Positions 24,434-32,780 of a DNA stretch of 64,000 nucleotides are shown here, piece after piece; the stretch's first letter is position 1; each line of letters begins with the position of its first letter. The notes beneath the pieces were generated by a model. It did no database searches. It saw only the letters and a program-made list of their open reading frames with translations, and was not told the origin of the DNA. Origin of the DNA: Streptomyces iranensis (lineage in GTDB: Bacteria; Actinomycetota; Actinomycetes; Streptomycetales; Streptomycetaceae); NCBI RefSeq assembly GCF_017874715.1, contig NZ_JAGGLR010000009.1, positions 186,001-250,000 of the forward strand, read 5' to 3'. The position numbers and the translations under genes were made by a program.

Positions 24434-24926
24434 GCGACGGTCTCTCCTCGTCAGCGGGGGTGGGAAGCGCGGACCCCAGAACCTCGCCGACCCTCCCCCT
24501 GGGGGATCCGTCGGAGTTGTCCGAGGAGGGTCAGCTTCGGGCGCCGTCGAGGCAGGCGGCGGGAACGGCGGCGGGCGGGTCCGTGGTGAGGGCGGCGACC
24601 GCGGCCGGGGCGAGCGAGGGGACGGCAGCCTTCGGCGCGTCCGCGACCGCGGACGTCGGCGTGAGGAAGGCGAGCCGGAACATGCTGTGATCTTCGCGCA
24701 CTGTTCGGTCCACGTCGAATGGTTTTCGGTGCGTTTCGGTACGCGCGGGGTGGGTGGGGCGGGTGGTTCGGAACCTCTCCCGAGGGGGTTCTGAACCTTC
24801 CATCAACGGGGTTCGGAACCCTCCGTGGACGGGGTTCGGAACCCTCCGTCGACGGTCTGCCGACAATCGGACGACAACCCGACGACATCACAGCGTCCGC
24901 CGGGCCAGGTCGGTTACGCTCCACCG
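24434..24926. other. 493-bp intergenic region between tuf3 and the VTT gene
   Basis: The gap between the divergent starts of tuf3 and the VTT-domain gene holds the palindrome array at 24765-24855 and a possible 50-codon leader frame on the minus strand (24531-24683, beginning MFRLAFLTP, Ala-rich, weak ribosome-binding site GAAG), which ends 97 bp before tuf3. The leader has the right codon bias but no recognised relative and may not be translated. No other gene is seen. Confidence 0.5.
24765..24855. promoter_or_regulatory. Array of four phased GGTTCnGAACC palindromes
   Basis: Four copies of an 11-bp palindrome GGTTC-n-GAACC start at 24765, 24787, 24810 and 24833, a 22-23 bp period or about two helical turns. 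Copies 3 and 4 share the longer unit GGTTCGGAACCCTCCGT plus GACGG; copies 1 and 2 are diverged outside the palindrome. The array lies 72 bp upstream of the VTT start and about 330 bp upstream of tuf3. Even phasing with conserved dyads suggests cooperative binding of a dimeric regulator. Confidence 0.7.
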
Positions 24927-25691
24927 ATGCTCGATGTCGCCCCGCCGCCCGCGAAACCGGCCGCCCGCCGCGCCCGCGCCGTGCTCCTCTCGCCGTGGTC
25001 GCGGCTGGGGTTGCTCGCCGCGCTGCTCACGGGTTCCGCGATCGCGGTCTGGCTGTGGCAGCCGCAGCGGCTGCTGACCCACGGCTGGCCGGAGTTGACG
25101 GGCGGGACGGCCGTGATGCTGTTCACGGCCGCGTACGGGGTGGGCACCGCCGCGCTGGTGCCCCGGCCGCTGCTGAACCTGGCGGCGGGTGCGCTCTTCG
25201 GCATCCAGGCCGGGCTGGCCACGGCCATCGGCGGCACGGTGATCGGCGCCGGGATCGCCTTCGGCCTCGGGCGGCTGCTGGGGCAGGACGCGCTGCGGCC
25301 GCTGCTGCGGGGCCGCTGGCTCACGGCGGCGGACCGGCAGTTGAGCCATCACGGGTTCCGGTCGATGCTGGCGATCCGGCTGTTCCCCGGCGTGCCGTTC
25401 GCCGCCGCCAACTACTGCGCGGCCGTCTCCCGGATGGGCTGGCCGTCGTTCCTGCTGGCCACCGGGCTGGGCAGTGTGCCGAACACCGCCGCGTACGTGG
25501 TGGCGGGCAGCCGCGCCACCACCCCCACCTCGCCCGTCTTCCTCCTCGCGCTGGCCTTCATCACGGTGCCCGCCGTCGCGGGGGCGCTGGTGGCCTGGCG
25601 CAAACGCGGCCGTATCCGGCCCGTACGGCCCGTACGGCCCGTACGGCCCACGGAGGACACGGCGGCAGACGAGATGGCGCCGCGGGGCTGA
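24927..25691 (+). CDS. TVP38/TMEM64 (VTT/SNARE-associated) family membrane protein
   Basis: A 254-residue membrane protein with about five to six hydrophobic segments. The VTT hallmarks are present: LNLAAGALFGIQAGLATAIGG, GAGIAFGLGRLLG and RLFPGVPFAAANY. It is a distant relative of DedA and probably acts on membrane lipids or lipid carriers. The C-terminus ends with a short basic tail containing three copies of PVR encoded by 9-bp tandem repeats. No clear ribosome-binding site precedes the ATG. Divergent from tuf3, with the palindrome array between. Confidence 0.88.
   Translation: MLDVAPPPAKPAARRARAVLLSPWSRLGLLAALLTGSAIAVWLWQPQRLLTHGWPELTGGTAVMLFTAAYGVGTAALVPRPLLNLAAGALFGIQAGLATAIGGTVIGAGIAFGLGRLLGQDALRPLLRGRWLTAADRQLSHHGFRSMLAIRLFPGVPFAAANYCAAVSRMGWPSFLLATGLGSVPNTAAYVVAGSRATTPTSPVFLLALAFITVPAVAGALVAWRKRGRIRPVRPVRPVRPTEDTAADEMAPRG
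25616..25650. repeat. 9-bp tandem repeat inside the VTT gene tail
   Basis: CGGCCCGTA is repeated about four times near the 3' end of the VTT gene and encodes the RPVRPVRPVRP stretch of the cytoplasmic tail. The period is a multiple of three, so copy changes keep the frame. Confidence 0.7.
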
Positions 25692-25700
25692 CAGGCGGCC

Positions 25701-25754
25701 CCGGGGGCTGACCGGACCCGGTGGGCTGACCGGGCCGGGGTCCGTCAGCCCCCG
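25701..25754. terminator. Bidirectional hairpin between VTT and MFS genes
   Basis: CCGGGGGCTGA at the left pairs with TCAGCCCCCGG at the right, extended inward by CGGACC against GGTCCG with one bulged base; the loop is about 20 bases. It lies across the convergent ends of the VTT gene and the MFS gene and includes the last codons of the latter. No T-tract follows, as is usual in actinomycetes. Confidence 0.5.
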
Positions 25755-27289
25755 GCCGGTCCGGTGGCGGAGGCCGACGTGGCCGCCGCGCGGGCGGACA
25801 GCGGCTCGGCGATGTCCTCCAGCGGACGCCGCTCCGCCGGAATCGCGAGGAAGACGGCGACCAGCCCGGTGGCGACCATGAGCGACGCCCCGATGGAGAA
25901 GGCCAGCGCGGTGTCGGCGACGACCCCGCTCGCCGTCAGATCCGAGAAGATCAGCGGACCGCTGATGCCTCCGGCCGCCGTGCCGATGGCGTAGAAGAAG
26001 GCGATGGCCAGAGCGCGCGTCTCCATCGGGAAGACCTCGCTGACCGTCAGATACGCCGAGCTCGCACCGGCCGAGGCGAAGAAGAGGACCACGCACCAGC
26101 AGGCGGTCATCGTGGTCGCGTTGAGCCAGCCGTTGCCGAACATCCAGGCCGTGATGAACAGCAGCACACCGGAGAGGATGTACGTCCCCGAGATCATCGG
26201 CCGGCGGCCGACCGTGTCGAAGAGCCTGCCCAGCAGCAATGGCCCGAGGAAGTTGCCGAAGGCGATGACCGCGAAGTAGTAGCCGGTGTTGCCGCTGGGC
26301 ACGCCGAAGAACTTCACCAGGATCGAGCCGAAGCCGAAGGTGATGGCGTTGTAGAGGAACGCCTGCCCGATGAAGAGGGCCAGCCCCAGGAACGCGCGCC
26401 GGGGGTACGCCCGGAAGAGCGTCCGGGCGATCTCGATGAAACCGGTGCTCTTCCGCGTGCGGATGGTGATGGCCTTGTCCGGCTCGGGGAGGCGCCGCCC
26501 GGTCTCGTCCTCGATCCGCCGTTCGGCCGCCGCGACCAGTTCCTCGGCGCCCTCCGCCCGGCCGTGGACGAACATCCAGCGCGGGCTCTCGGGGACGTTC
26601 CGCCGGACCAGCAGGATGACCAGGCCGAGGACGACGCCGAGGGCGAAGGTGAGCCGCCAGCCGACGTTCACCGCGAAGAAGCTGGTGTTGAGCATCAGCA
26701 CGGAGAGCAGCGAGCCGCCCATCGCGCCGAGCCAGAAGCTCCCGTTGATGACCAGGTCGACGCGGCCCCGGTACTTGCTGGGGATCAGCTCGTCGATCGC
26801 GGAGTTGATGGCCGCGTACTCGCCGCCGATGCCGAAGCCGGTGAGGAAGCGGAAGAGGAAGAACCACCAGACGGAGAAGGAGATGGCGGTGAGCGCGGTG
26901 GCGGCCAGATAGACCCCGAGCGTGATGAGGAAGAGCTTCTTGCGGCCGTAGCGGTCGGTGAGCCAGCCGAAGACCAGCGCCCCGGTACAGGCCCCGGCCA
27001 CATAGAGGGCCGCTGCCATCCCGGTGACCTGCGCGTCGGTGATGGGCAGCCCGCTGCCGGGCTCGGAGAGACGGCCGGCGATATTGCCGACGACGGTCAC
27101 CTCGAGACCGTCCAGGATCCATACGGTGCCGAGGCCGATCACGATCATCCAGTGCCAGCGTGACCAGGGCAGCCGGTCCAGCCGCGCCGGGACCTCGGTG
27201 GTGATCGTCCCGCCCGGCCCGTTCCCGGCGCCGCCCCCGGCCCCGTCCCGTCGGCCGCCCTGTCCTCCGTCGTGCCCGATCGCGGTCAT
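25745..27289 (-). CDS. MFS transporter, sugar porter/metabolite-H+ symporter-like
   Basis: A 514-residue twelve-helix transporter. Family marks are GWLTDRYGRKKLFL between helices 2 and 3, RFLTGFGIGGEYAAINSAIDELIP around helix 4-5, PESPRWMFVHGR before the central loop and the repeat GRLFDTVGRRP in the second half. It belongs to the sugar-porter/metabolite-symporter region of MFS, importing sugars or organic acids with protons. The N-terminal 35 residues are Gly-rich and cytoplasmic. The start at 27289 is chosen over GTG 27337, but both lack a strong ribosome-binding site. No catabolic gene adjoins it, so no substrate is suggested. Confidence 0.87.
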   Translation of the reverse strand: MTAIGHDGGQGGRRDGAGGGAGNGPGGTITTEVPARLDRLPWSRWHWMIVIGLGTVWILDGLEVTVVGNIAGRLSEPGSGLPITDAQVTGMAAALYVAGACTGALVFGWLTDRYGRKKLFLITLGVYLAATALTAISFSVWWFFLFRFLTGFGIGGEYAAINSAIDELIPSKYRGRVDLVINGSFWLGAMGGSLLSVLMLNTSFFAVNVGWRLTFALGVVLGLVILLVRRNVPESPRWMFVHGRAEGAEELVAAAERRIEDETGRRLPEPDKAITIRTRKSTGFIEIARTLFRAYPRRAFLGLALFIGQAFLYNAITFGFGSILVKFFGVPSGNTGYYFAVIAFGNFLGPLLLGRLFDTVGRRPMISGTYILSGVLLFITAWMFGNGWLNATTMTACWCVVLFFASAGASSAYLTVSEVFPMETRALAIAFFYAIGTAAGGISGPLIFSDLTASGVVADTALAFSIGASLMVATGLVAVFLAIPAERRPLEDIAEPLSARAAATSASATGPAGG

Positions 27290-27574
27290 ACGGTTCGGCT
27301 CCTCGGCTGTCCACGGCTGTCCACGGCTGATCCTCACCGGGCGCCCGCGGCCGGGCGGCCGAGCCCCGAGTACCCAAGGTCAAAGCGCTGAACCGATGGT
27401 CTGACCAGGCCCTTGATGGGCCGCGCAGCCGGGGACGCTACGCTGCCCCCACGACCGGCCGTTGATCCTCGACGGTCGGCTTCCCACTGACCGCCCCGCC
27501 TGAATCGGTCATGCCTGGACATCTGAGACCAGGGACCGAGCAGCGCACGATCAGCCTTGGATAGCGAAGACTCA

Positions 27575-28447
27575 ATGTCGTGGTTTGAATCATTCATCCT
27601 CGGGCTGGTCCAGGGGTTGACTGAGTTTCTTCCGATCTCCTCCAGCGCCCATCTGCGGCTCACGGCCGCGTTCGCCGGCTGGAACGACCCTGGGCCCGCC
27701 TTCACCGCGATCACCCAGATCGGCACGGAGCTCGCGGTGCTCATCTACTTCCGCAAGGACATCGTCAGGATCGTGTCGTCCTGGTTCCGCTCGCTCTTCA
27801 GCAAGGAGTGGCGTGGCAACCACGACGCCCAGATGGGCTGGCTGGTGATCGTCGGCTCGCTGCCCATCGGCGTGCTCGGGCTCACCCTCCAGGACGCGAT
27901 CGAGGGTCCGTTCCGCGATCTGCGGCTCATAGCCACGACCCTCGTGGTCATGGGCGTCGTGCTGGGCTTCGCGGACCGGCGTGCGGCCCGCGATGAGACG
28001 GGCGGCCGGCATCGCGTCGCCAGCCAGCGCAAGACGCTCCAGGAGCTGAGCATCCGGGACGGGCTCATATTCGGGGTCTGCCAGGCGATGGCGCTGGTGC
28101 CGGGCGTCTCCCGGTCGGGCGCCACGATCAGCGGCGGACTGCTGATGGGCTACACCCGAGAGGCCGCGGCCCGCTACTCCTTCCTGCTCGCGGTGCCGGC
28201 GGTGCTGGCCTCGGGCGCCTTCGAGCTGAAGGACGCCTCAGAGGGCCATACCGACTGGGGCCCAACGATCTTCGCGACGGTCATCGCCTTCATTGTCGGC
28301 TATGTGGTGATCGCGTGGTTCATGAAATTCATTTCAAGCAAGAGCTTTATGCCGTTTGTGATTTACCGGATCCTGCTGGGCATCGCGCTCTTCGCGCTCA
28401 TCGGCTTCGGTGTGCTGAGCGCCCACGCGGCCGAGTCGGCAGGCTGA
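27575..28447 (+). CDS. uppP: Undecaprenyl-diphosphate phosphatase
   Basis: A 290-residue integral membrane protein that dephosphorylates undecaprenyl diphosphate, recycling the lipid carrier of peptidoglycan synthesis and giving bacitracin tolerance when abundant. Both catalytic signatures are visible: LVQGLTEFLPISSSAH (Glu-rich motif with its His) and PGVSRSGATISGG (the P-G-x-S-R-S-x-A-T motif). Six to eight membrane segments. ATG 27575 is preferred to TTG 27557. The gene is monocistronic, with hairpin and repeats downstream. Confidence 0.96.
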   Translation: MSWFESFILGLVQGLTEFLPISSSAHLRLTAAFAGWNDPGPAFTAITQIGTELAVLIYFRKDIVRIVSSWFRSLFSKEWRGNHDAQMGWLVIVGSLPIGVLGLTLQDAIEGPFRDLRLIATTLVVMGVVLGFADRRAARDETGGRHRVASQRKTLQELSIRDGLIFGVCQAMALVPGVSRSGATISGGLLMGYTREAAARYSFLLAVPAVLASGAFELKDASEGHTDWGPTIFATVIAFIVGYVVIAWFMKFISSKSFMPFVIYRILLGIALFALIGFGVLSAHAAESAG

Positions 28448-28453
28448 CGCACT

Positions 28454-28489
28454 TCTCGGACATCCGCTCGGGCATCCGCTCGGACATCC
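28454..28489. repeat. Three 12-bp direct repeats after uppP
   Basis: Three adjoining copies of a unit close to GCTCGGACATCC start at 28454, 28466 and 28478, immediately after the uppP stop. The middle copy has G in place of A. They are non-coding. Confidence 0.7.
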
Positions 28490-28508
28490 CCCGGACAGGC
28501 AGGGAGAT

Positions 28509-28544
28509 GGGCCGCCGGCCGAGGAGGGAGGAGTCCGGCGGCCC
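28509..28544. terminator. Hairpin downstream of uppP
   Basis: GGGCCGCCGG at 28509-28518 pairs perfectly with CCGGCGGCCC at 28535-28544, with a 16-base loop. It lies 61 bp after uppP in the gap before the convergent HAD gene. It could stop transcription from either side. The rest of the 252-bp gap shows nothing recognisable. Confidence 0.5.
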
Positions 28545-28699
28545 CTTCGCTCAGGTCTGGCGCCCCCTGAGCGGCATGGGACGAGTCAAGCGCCATACAG
28601 GGCGCCAGGGAAGGGTGTGCGGTAGATATATGCAAGCACTCGCATCACACCGGGTGTGAATTCCTCACCCAGCGCACACCCCTGCCCTGAGCTGCGGCC

Positions 28700-29359
28700 T
28701 TACGGGGACGATGGCCCCGACGGTCCGGCGACAATCTCCACCAGCTCACTCAACGAGTCGATCCGCCAGTCGGCCATCGCCGCGTCGGCCGTATCGGCCC
28801 ACAGATACGCCCACGGCCCCCGGCGGATATGCGCGGCGCGCAGCCCGGCGGCCTTCGCCGGGCGGATGTCGAAGGCCGGGTAGTCACCCACGTACACCGT
28901 GTCCCCCGGCGCGGCGCCGCCGAGCTCCAGCACCCGCCGGAAGAATGCCGGATCGGGCTTGACGACCCCCCATCCACTGGACGTCGCCACGGCGTCGACC
29001 GGCAGCTCCATTCCCCGCAGCAGCTCCCCCATCCGCAGCGACTGGTTTCCGGCCAGCACCACCCGCAGCCCGGACTCCCGCAGCGCGCCGAGCGCGGACC
29101 GTACATCCGGGTACAGATCGGACTCGTCCAGCCGCTCCCCCCGCCCCGCCGCCTCCCGCGCCCGACGCTCGGCGTCGATGTCCACGCCGTCCGGCCGCAG
29201 CAGCCGGATGGCGTCCCCGTCGTCCCGCCCCTGCGCCACGACGGCCCCCACCAGCGCGGACAGAGTGTGCCGGGGCACCCCGAGCCAGTCGGCCCAGGAG
29301 CCCCAGTAGCGGTCCTCACGGACGAGGGTCGAGCCGATATCGAACACCACGCTCTCCAT
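28700..29359 (-). CDS. HAD superfamily hydrolase
   Basis: A 219-residue haloacid-dehalogenase-fold protein with motif I FDIGSTLV, motif II VLAGNQS, the motif III Lys in VVKPDP and motif IV YVGDYPAFD. Motif I lacks the second Asp (DxDxT is D-I-G-S-T), the usual acid/base in phosphatases, so ordinary phosphatase chemistry is doubtful; a dehalogenase-like or altered role is possible. Start chosen at ATG 29359, where the conserved MESVVFDIG begins. It follows the flavin reductase gene by 56 bp on the same strand. Confidence 0.87.
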   Translation of the reverse strand: MESVVFDIGSTLVREDRYWGSWADWLGVPRHTLSALVGAVVAQGRDDGDAIRLLRPDGVDIDAERRAREAAGRGERLDESDLYPDVRSALGALRESGLRVVLAGNQSLRMGELLRGMELPVDAVATSSGWGVVKPDPAFFRRVLELGGAAPGDTVYVGDYPAFDIRPAKAAGLRAAHIRRGPWAYLWADTADAAMADWRIDSLSELVEIVAGPSGPSSP

Positions 29360-29415
29360 CACCACGGCCCTCTCCTGTCTCCTGTGGCCCGCGGCTCTCC
29401 CGTGGCCCGCGGCCC

Positions 29416-30036
29416 TCACGCCTTCTCCGGCCCCCGGCCCTCCCAGTCCGCGTAACGGATCCGGGCGAGATCCAGCACCTCACCGACCGTGCCCCATTCG
29501 TTCTTCCCCAGCCGGGACAGCGGCCGCAGCCTGGTGACCTCGGCATGCCCGTCGACCATCACCTCGTCGTCGATCACGGCATGCACCACCCGCCCGAAGA
29601 CCACCGTCGAGTTCCCGAGCCCCATCGTGCTGTGCACCACACACTCCAACGCCACCGGCGACCCCGCCACCCGGGGCGGCTTCACCCGCAAGCTCGCCTC
29701 CTGCTCCACCCCCACCGCCTCGAACTCGCTCACCCCGTGCGGAAAGTCCGTCGCGGTCGCGTTGACCTGCTCGAACAGCCCCTCGGGAGCGAGATTCACC
29801 ACGAACTCCCCGGTGTCCTCGACATTCCGCAGTGAATCCTTACGCCCCACGGAGGTGAACTGCACGACGGGCGGAGCCACGGCCGCGACGGTGAAGAACG
29901 AATGCGGGGCGAGGTTCGCGGCACCGCCCTGGCCGACGGTCGACACCCAGGCGATCGGCCGGGGCACGATGACCGAGGTCAGCAGCTTGTAGAAGGGGGT
30001 GGAGCCCATGGTCTCGGGGTCGAAGTCAATACGCAT
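29416..30036 (-). CDS. Flavin reductase family protein
   Basis: A 206-residue protein with the FMN-binding split-barrel fold of flavin reductases (FYKLLTSVIVPRPIAWVSTVG, NLAPHSFFTVAAVAPPVVQFTS, DTGEFVVNLA). Members of this subgroup bind FMN and act as NAD(P)H:flavin oxidoreductases or related enzymes. ATG 30036 begins the conserved region; the upstream frame overlaps the FAD oxidase gene antisense. It is followed by the HAD gene and has no monooxygenase beside it, so its flavin client is not known. Confidence 0.9.
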   Translation of the reverse strand: MRIDFDPETMGSTPFYKLLTSVIVPRPIAWVSTVGQGGAANLAPHSFFTVAAVAPPVVQFTSVGRKDSLRNVEDTGEFVVNLAPEGLFEQVNATATDFPHGVSEFEAVGVEQEASLRVKPPRVAGSPVALECVVHSTMGLGNSTVVFGRVVHAVIDDEVMVDGHAEVTRLRPLSRLGKNEWGTVGEVLDLARIRYADWEGRGPEKA

Positions 30037-30145
30037 GCGCCCAGTATCCGCGCAGGCGGCAGCACATCCCAACGAGGGATCGATCCCATCCCGGGCCCGC
30101 AGCGGCCGCGTCTCCCGGCCGGTCGTCGTCGCACCCGGCCGTTGA

Positions 30146-31561
30146 TCAGCGTCGCGTCCCGCTTGCGGCCAGGACCTTTCCAGGGTTGAGGATGTGCCGT
30201 GGGTCCAGGGCCGCCTTGACCTCGCGGTGGACGCGCAGTCCAGCCGGTCCGAGTTCCTTGGCGAGCCAGTCTCGCTTGAGCAGGCCCACTCCGTGCTCGC
30301 CAGTGATCGTGCCGCCCAGGGCCAGGCCAAGGTCCATGATCGCTCCGAACGCCTCGTGGGCCCGTTGCACCTCGCCCTCGTCGTTCCGGTCGAACAGAAC
30401 ATGGGGATGCACGTTGCCGTCACCGGCGTGCGCAACGGTGGTGACACGGACACCGTGCCGCTCGGCGATCGCGGGGAGCCTCTCGACCATCTCGGCGAGT
30501 CTGCGGCGCGGTACGCACACGTCATCGGCGAGGTAGCTGCCGAGTCGCTCCGTGGCGATGCCCACGAGGCGCCGTGCCTGGAGCAGGAGTTCGGCCTCGG
30601 CCGGGTCCGTGGCGACCAGCGCTTCGCCGCCGTGCGACTCCGCGATCCGCGCAAAACGTTCCAGGTCCCCGCGCGCCAACTCTCCTCGATCGGACTGGGC
30701 GATCAGCATCGCCCCGGCGTCGGAGGGGAAACCGAGGTCCTGGTAGCCCGAAACGACGTCCATCGTGGGACGGTCCATGAACTCGAGGAGGCTGGGGCGC
30801 GCCCCGTCCGCCATGAAGTCGGGCACGACGGCGCATGCCGCACCAGCGGTGGGAAAGAACGCGACAGCGGTCAGCGGGCGTTCAGCCGCAGGGCGCAACG
30901 CCACCGTCACCTCGGTGATCACGCCGAGGGTGCCTTCGGAACCGACGAAAAGGTGGGTCAGGTCGTATCCGGCCACCCCCTTCGCTGTACGCCGACCGGT
31001 GCGCAGGACCGTCCCATCGGCCAGTACGACCGTGAGCCCGCGCACGAAGTCGCCAGTCACACCGTATTTCACACAGCACAGGCCTCCGGCGTTGGTTGCC
31101 GCGTTCCCTCCCAGGGTGGATGTCTCCCAGGACGAAGGGTCCGGTGGGTAGAACAGTCCGTGCTCGGCCACAGCCCGTGAGAACACCGCATTGACGACGC
31201 CCGCTTCGGCCCGTGCCGTCTGGTCGACGGTGTCTATTTCCAGGATGCGGTCCAGGCGTTCCACCGACAGGAGCAGGCAGCCGTCCACGGCGTTGGCGCC
31301 GCCCGCGAGCCCGGTGCGGGCCGCCTGCGGGACGACGGGCACGCTGTGCTCGTACGCTCTCCGCATGACCTCGGCCACCTGCTCGGTCGACCGGGGCCGC
31401 ACGAGCGCGGCGGGGATACCACTGGGGCAGAACGGGGCGTGGTCGGTGCGGTAGGAGGCGAGGATGTCGGGGTCCGTGGTGTAGGCCTCGGCGGGCAGCT
31501 CGCCCGCTATTGAGCGCAGTGCGGAGTCGAGCGAAGTCGGAAGAGACGCGGACGCGGACAT
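30146..31561 (-). CDS. FAD-linked oxidase, GlcD/D-2-hydroxyacid dehydrogenase family
   Basis: A 471-residue flavoprotein with the FAD-PP loop (VPVVPQAARTGLAGGANA), GGNAATNAGGLCCVKYG and a C-terminal catalytic domain with VAHAGDGNVHPHVLFD, whose His residues bind metal and substrate in D-lactate/glycolate dehydrogenases, and TGEHGVGLLKR. It oxidises a 2-hydroxy acid to the 2-oxo acid. AAGGAG at good spacing fixes ATG 31561. It follows the GntR regulator by 89 bp and faces the acid-catabolism operon, so its substrate is probably an intermediate there. No GlcE/GlcF subunits are present. Confidence 0.9.
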   Translation of the reverse strand: MSASASLPTSLDSALRSIAGELPAEAYTTDPDILASYRTDHAPFCPSGIPAALVRPRSTEQVAEVMRRAYEHSVPVVPQAARTGLAGGANAVDGCLLLSVERLDRILEIDTVDQTARAEAGVVNAVFSRAVAEHGLFYPPDPSSWETSTLGGNAATNAGGLCCVKYGVTGDFVRGLTVVLADGTVLRTGRRTAKGVAGYDLTHLFVGSEGTLGVITEVTVALRPAAERPLTAVAFFPTAGAACAVVPDFMADGARPSLLEFMDRPTMDVVSGYQDLGFPSDAGAMLIAQSDRGELARGDLERFARIAESHGGEALVATDPAEAELLLQARRLVGIATERLGSYLADDVCVPRRRLAEMVERLPAIAERHGVRVTTVAHAGDGNVHPHVLFDRNDEGEVQRAHEAFGAIMDLGLALGGTITGEHGVGLLKRDWLAKELGPAGLRVHREVKAALDPRHILNPGKVLAASGTRR

Positions 31562-31650
31562 GGTCGTACTCCTTGTTCCTGGCGGGTCGTCTGAGATCGC
31601 GCTGCCCGCCGCCCGATGTGCTGCGAGACCGTGACCGGCGAGGGTCGGGG

Positions 31651-32382
31651 TCACCCCCCATCGCCTTCCGGCCGGCGCTCCGTGAACGATCGCTCGCCAT
31701 GCGCGGCGAACGCGTCCAGTACGGCCCGCAGGTCACCACCGCTGATCACTTCGAGCAGCTCACGGTGGCGCTCCACATGAAGGGTCAGGTCTTCATGGCG
31801 GTGCTCGCGCTCGTAAAGGTTCATGGCCATGCACAGGACCAGCTGCCGGTACAGCGAGTCGTAGATCTCGACCAGCCTGCGGTGTCCGGCGAGCATCACG
31901 AGGGAGCGGTGGAACTCGTAACCGAGCTGGACGAGTTCGGCGCGATCCTCCTTTTCCGCGCTGCGTCGCATGGCTTCGAGGGCGGCGCGCGGGCCGTCAA
32001 GGAGAGACGGGTCGCTCACCGGGACGGCGAGTTCGACGGCGAGCCGCTCCAGGGAGGAGCGCAGGGTCAGAATCTCGTGCACGTCCTGGGCCGAGAGTTC
32101 CATGACCGTGGCGCCGCGGCGGGGCGCGATGGAGACGAGGCCCTCCTGTTGCAGCAGGCGCAGCGCCTCGCGCAGCGGCGGCCTGCTGACGCCGAGGTCG
32201 GCGGTGAGGCGCTCCTCGACGAGACGATCACCCGGGCGCAGGGCACCGGCGAGGATGCGGCGACGCAGTTCCTCCGCGATCAGCTCGACCATGCTCGGGG
32301 GGTCGATCCGGCCGGCCGGGGTGCCGGCCATCGCACCTGCTCGCTGAACGGTCGGGCGGCTGGTGCTCGGTGCTGGTTTCAT
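31651..32382 (-). CDS. GntR family transcriptional regulator (FCD domain)
   Basis: A 243-residue regulator: winged helix at about 28-95 (GDRLVEERLTADLGVSRPPLREALRLLQQEG) and an all-helical FCD ligand domain (about 105-230) with the metal-binding His and Asp pattern of the FadR/VanR branch (HRSLVMLAGHRRL, HVERHRELLEVI). FCD regulators respond to carboxylic acids. It diverges from the plus-strand operon starting at 32781; TTGTCTA elements in the gap are candidate operators. Confidence 0.92.
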   Translation of the reverse strand: MKPAPSTSRPTVQRAGAMAGTPAGRIDPPSMVELIAEELRRRILAGALRPGDRLVEERLTADLGVSRPPLREALRLLQQEGLVSIAPRRGATVMELSAQDVHEILTLRSSLERLAVELAVPVSDPSLLDGPRAALEAMRRSAEKEDRAELVQLGYEFHRSLVMLAGHRRLVEIYDSLYRQLVLCMAMNLYEREHRHEDLTLHVERHRELLEVISGGDLRAVLDAFAAHGERSFTERRPEGDGG

Positions 32383-32780
32383 CGGCGCTCCTCATTCTCC
32401 TCGATGGGGCGCGACTCCCTGGGGTGGACGGGGTGTTGCAAGACTCTTGTCTATCCCCAACCAGTCGATGTAGACAATAGACGGAGCGCGATTGAAGACA
32501 ATAGACGGAGCGCTTCGTATGGGATCAACTGCATGACGTGACATGTCAAGGTTCGATGCGCCGTTCGCGCTCCGATCCCACCGCGCCTCACCGCCCCCAC
32601 CCGCACGGGCCTCACACTCTGCACCCGCTCCGGGATCGGCCCTGGAGTGCCACTTGCCCCTGGAAGGTATGGCCATGAACAACGCGACACTTCTCACGAT
32701 GTACGACGGACACGTAAGGTCCCGCACCAGGCGGCGGAACGGGTCCACCAGCGCTTCGTGCGCCGGCCCGGCCCGCTGAG
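32383..32780. promoter_or_regulatory. 398-bp divergent control region with TTGTCTA elements
   Basis: TTGTCTA at 32447-32453 faces TAGACAA at 32471-32477, an inverted repeat with a 17-bp spacer. A 17-bp direct repeat, GACAATAGACGGAGCGC, occurs at 32473-32489 and 32497-32513 (period 24 bp) and carries the third copy of the element. The remaining 250 bp up to 32780 hold no supported gene or further pattern. It is the expected place for operators of the FCD-GntR protein, which is inference. Confidence 0.6.

Noticed and set aside
24765..24855. The GGTTCnGAACC array as a CRISPR array
   Set aside because: Repeats are 11-23 bp with no unique spacers of regular length and no cas genes nearby.
24888..27383. 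An 831-codon open frame on the minus strand
   Set aside because: It overlaps the VTT gene antisense and the MFS gene in another frame; the protein is low-complexity and has no family pattern.
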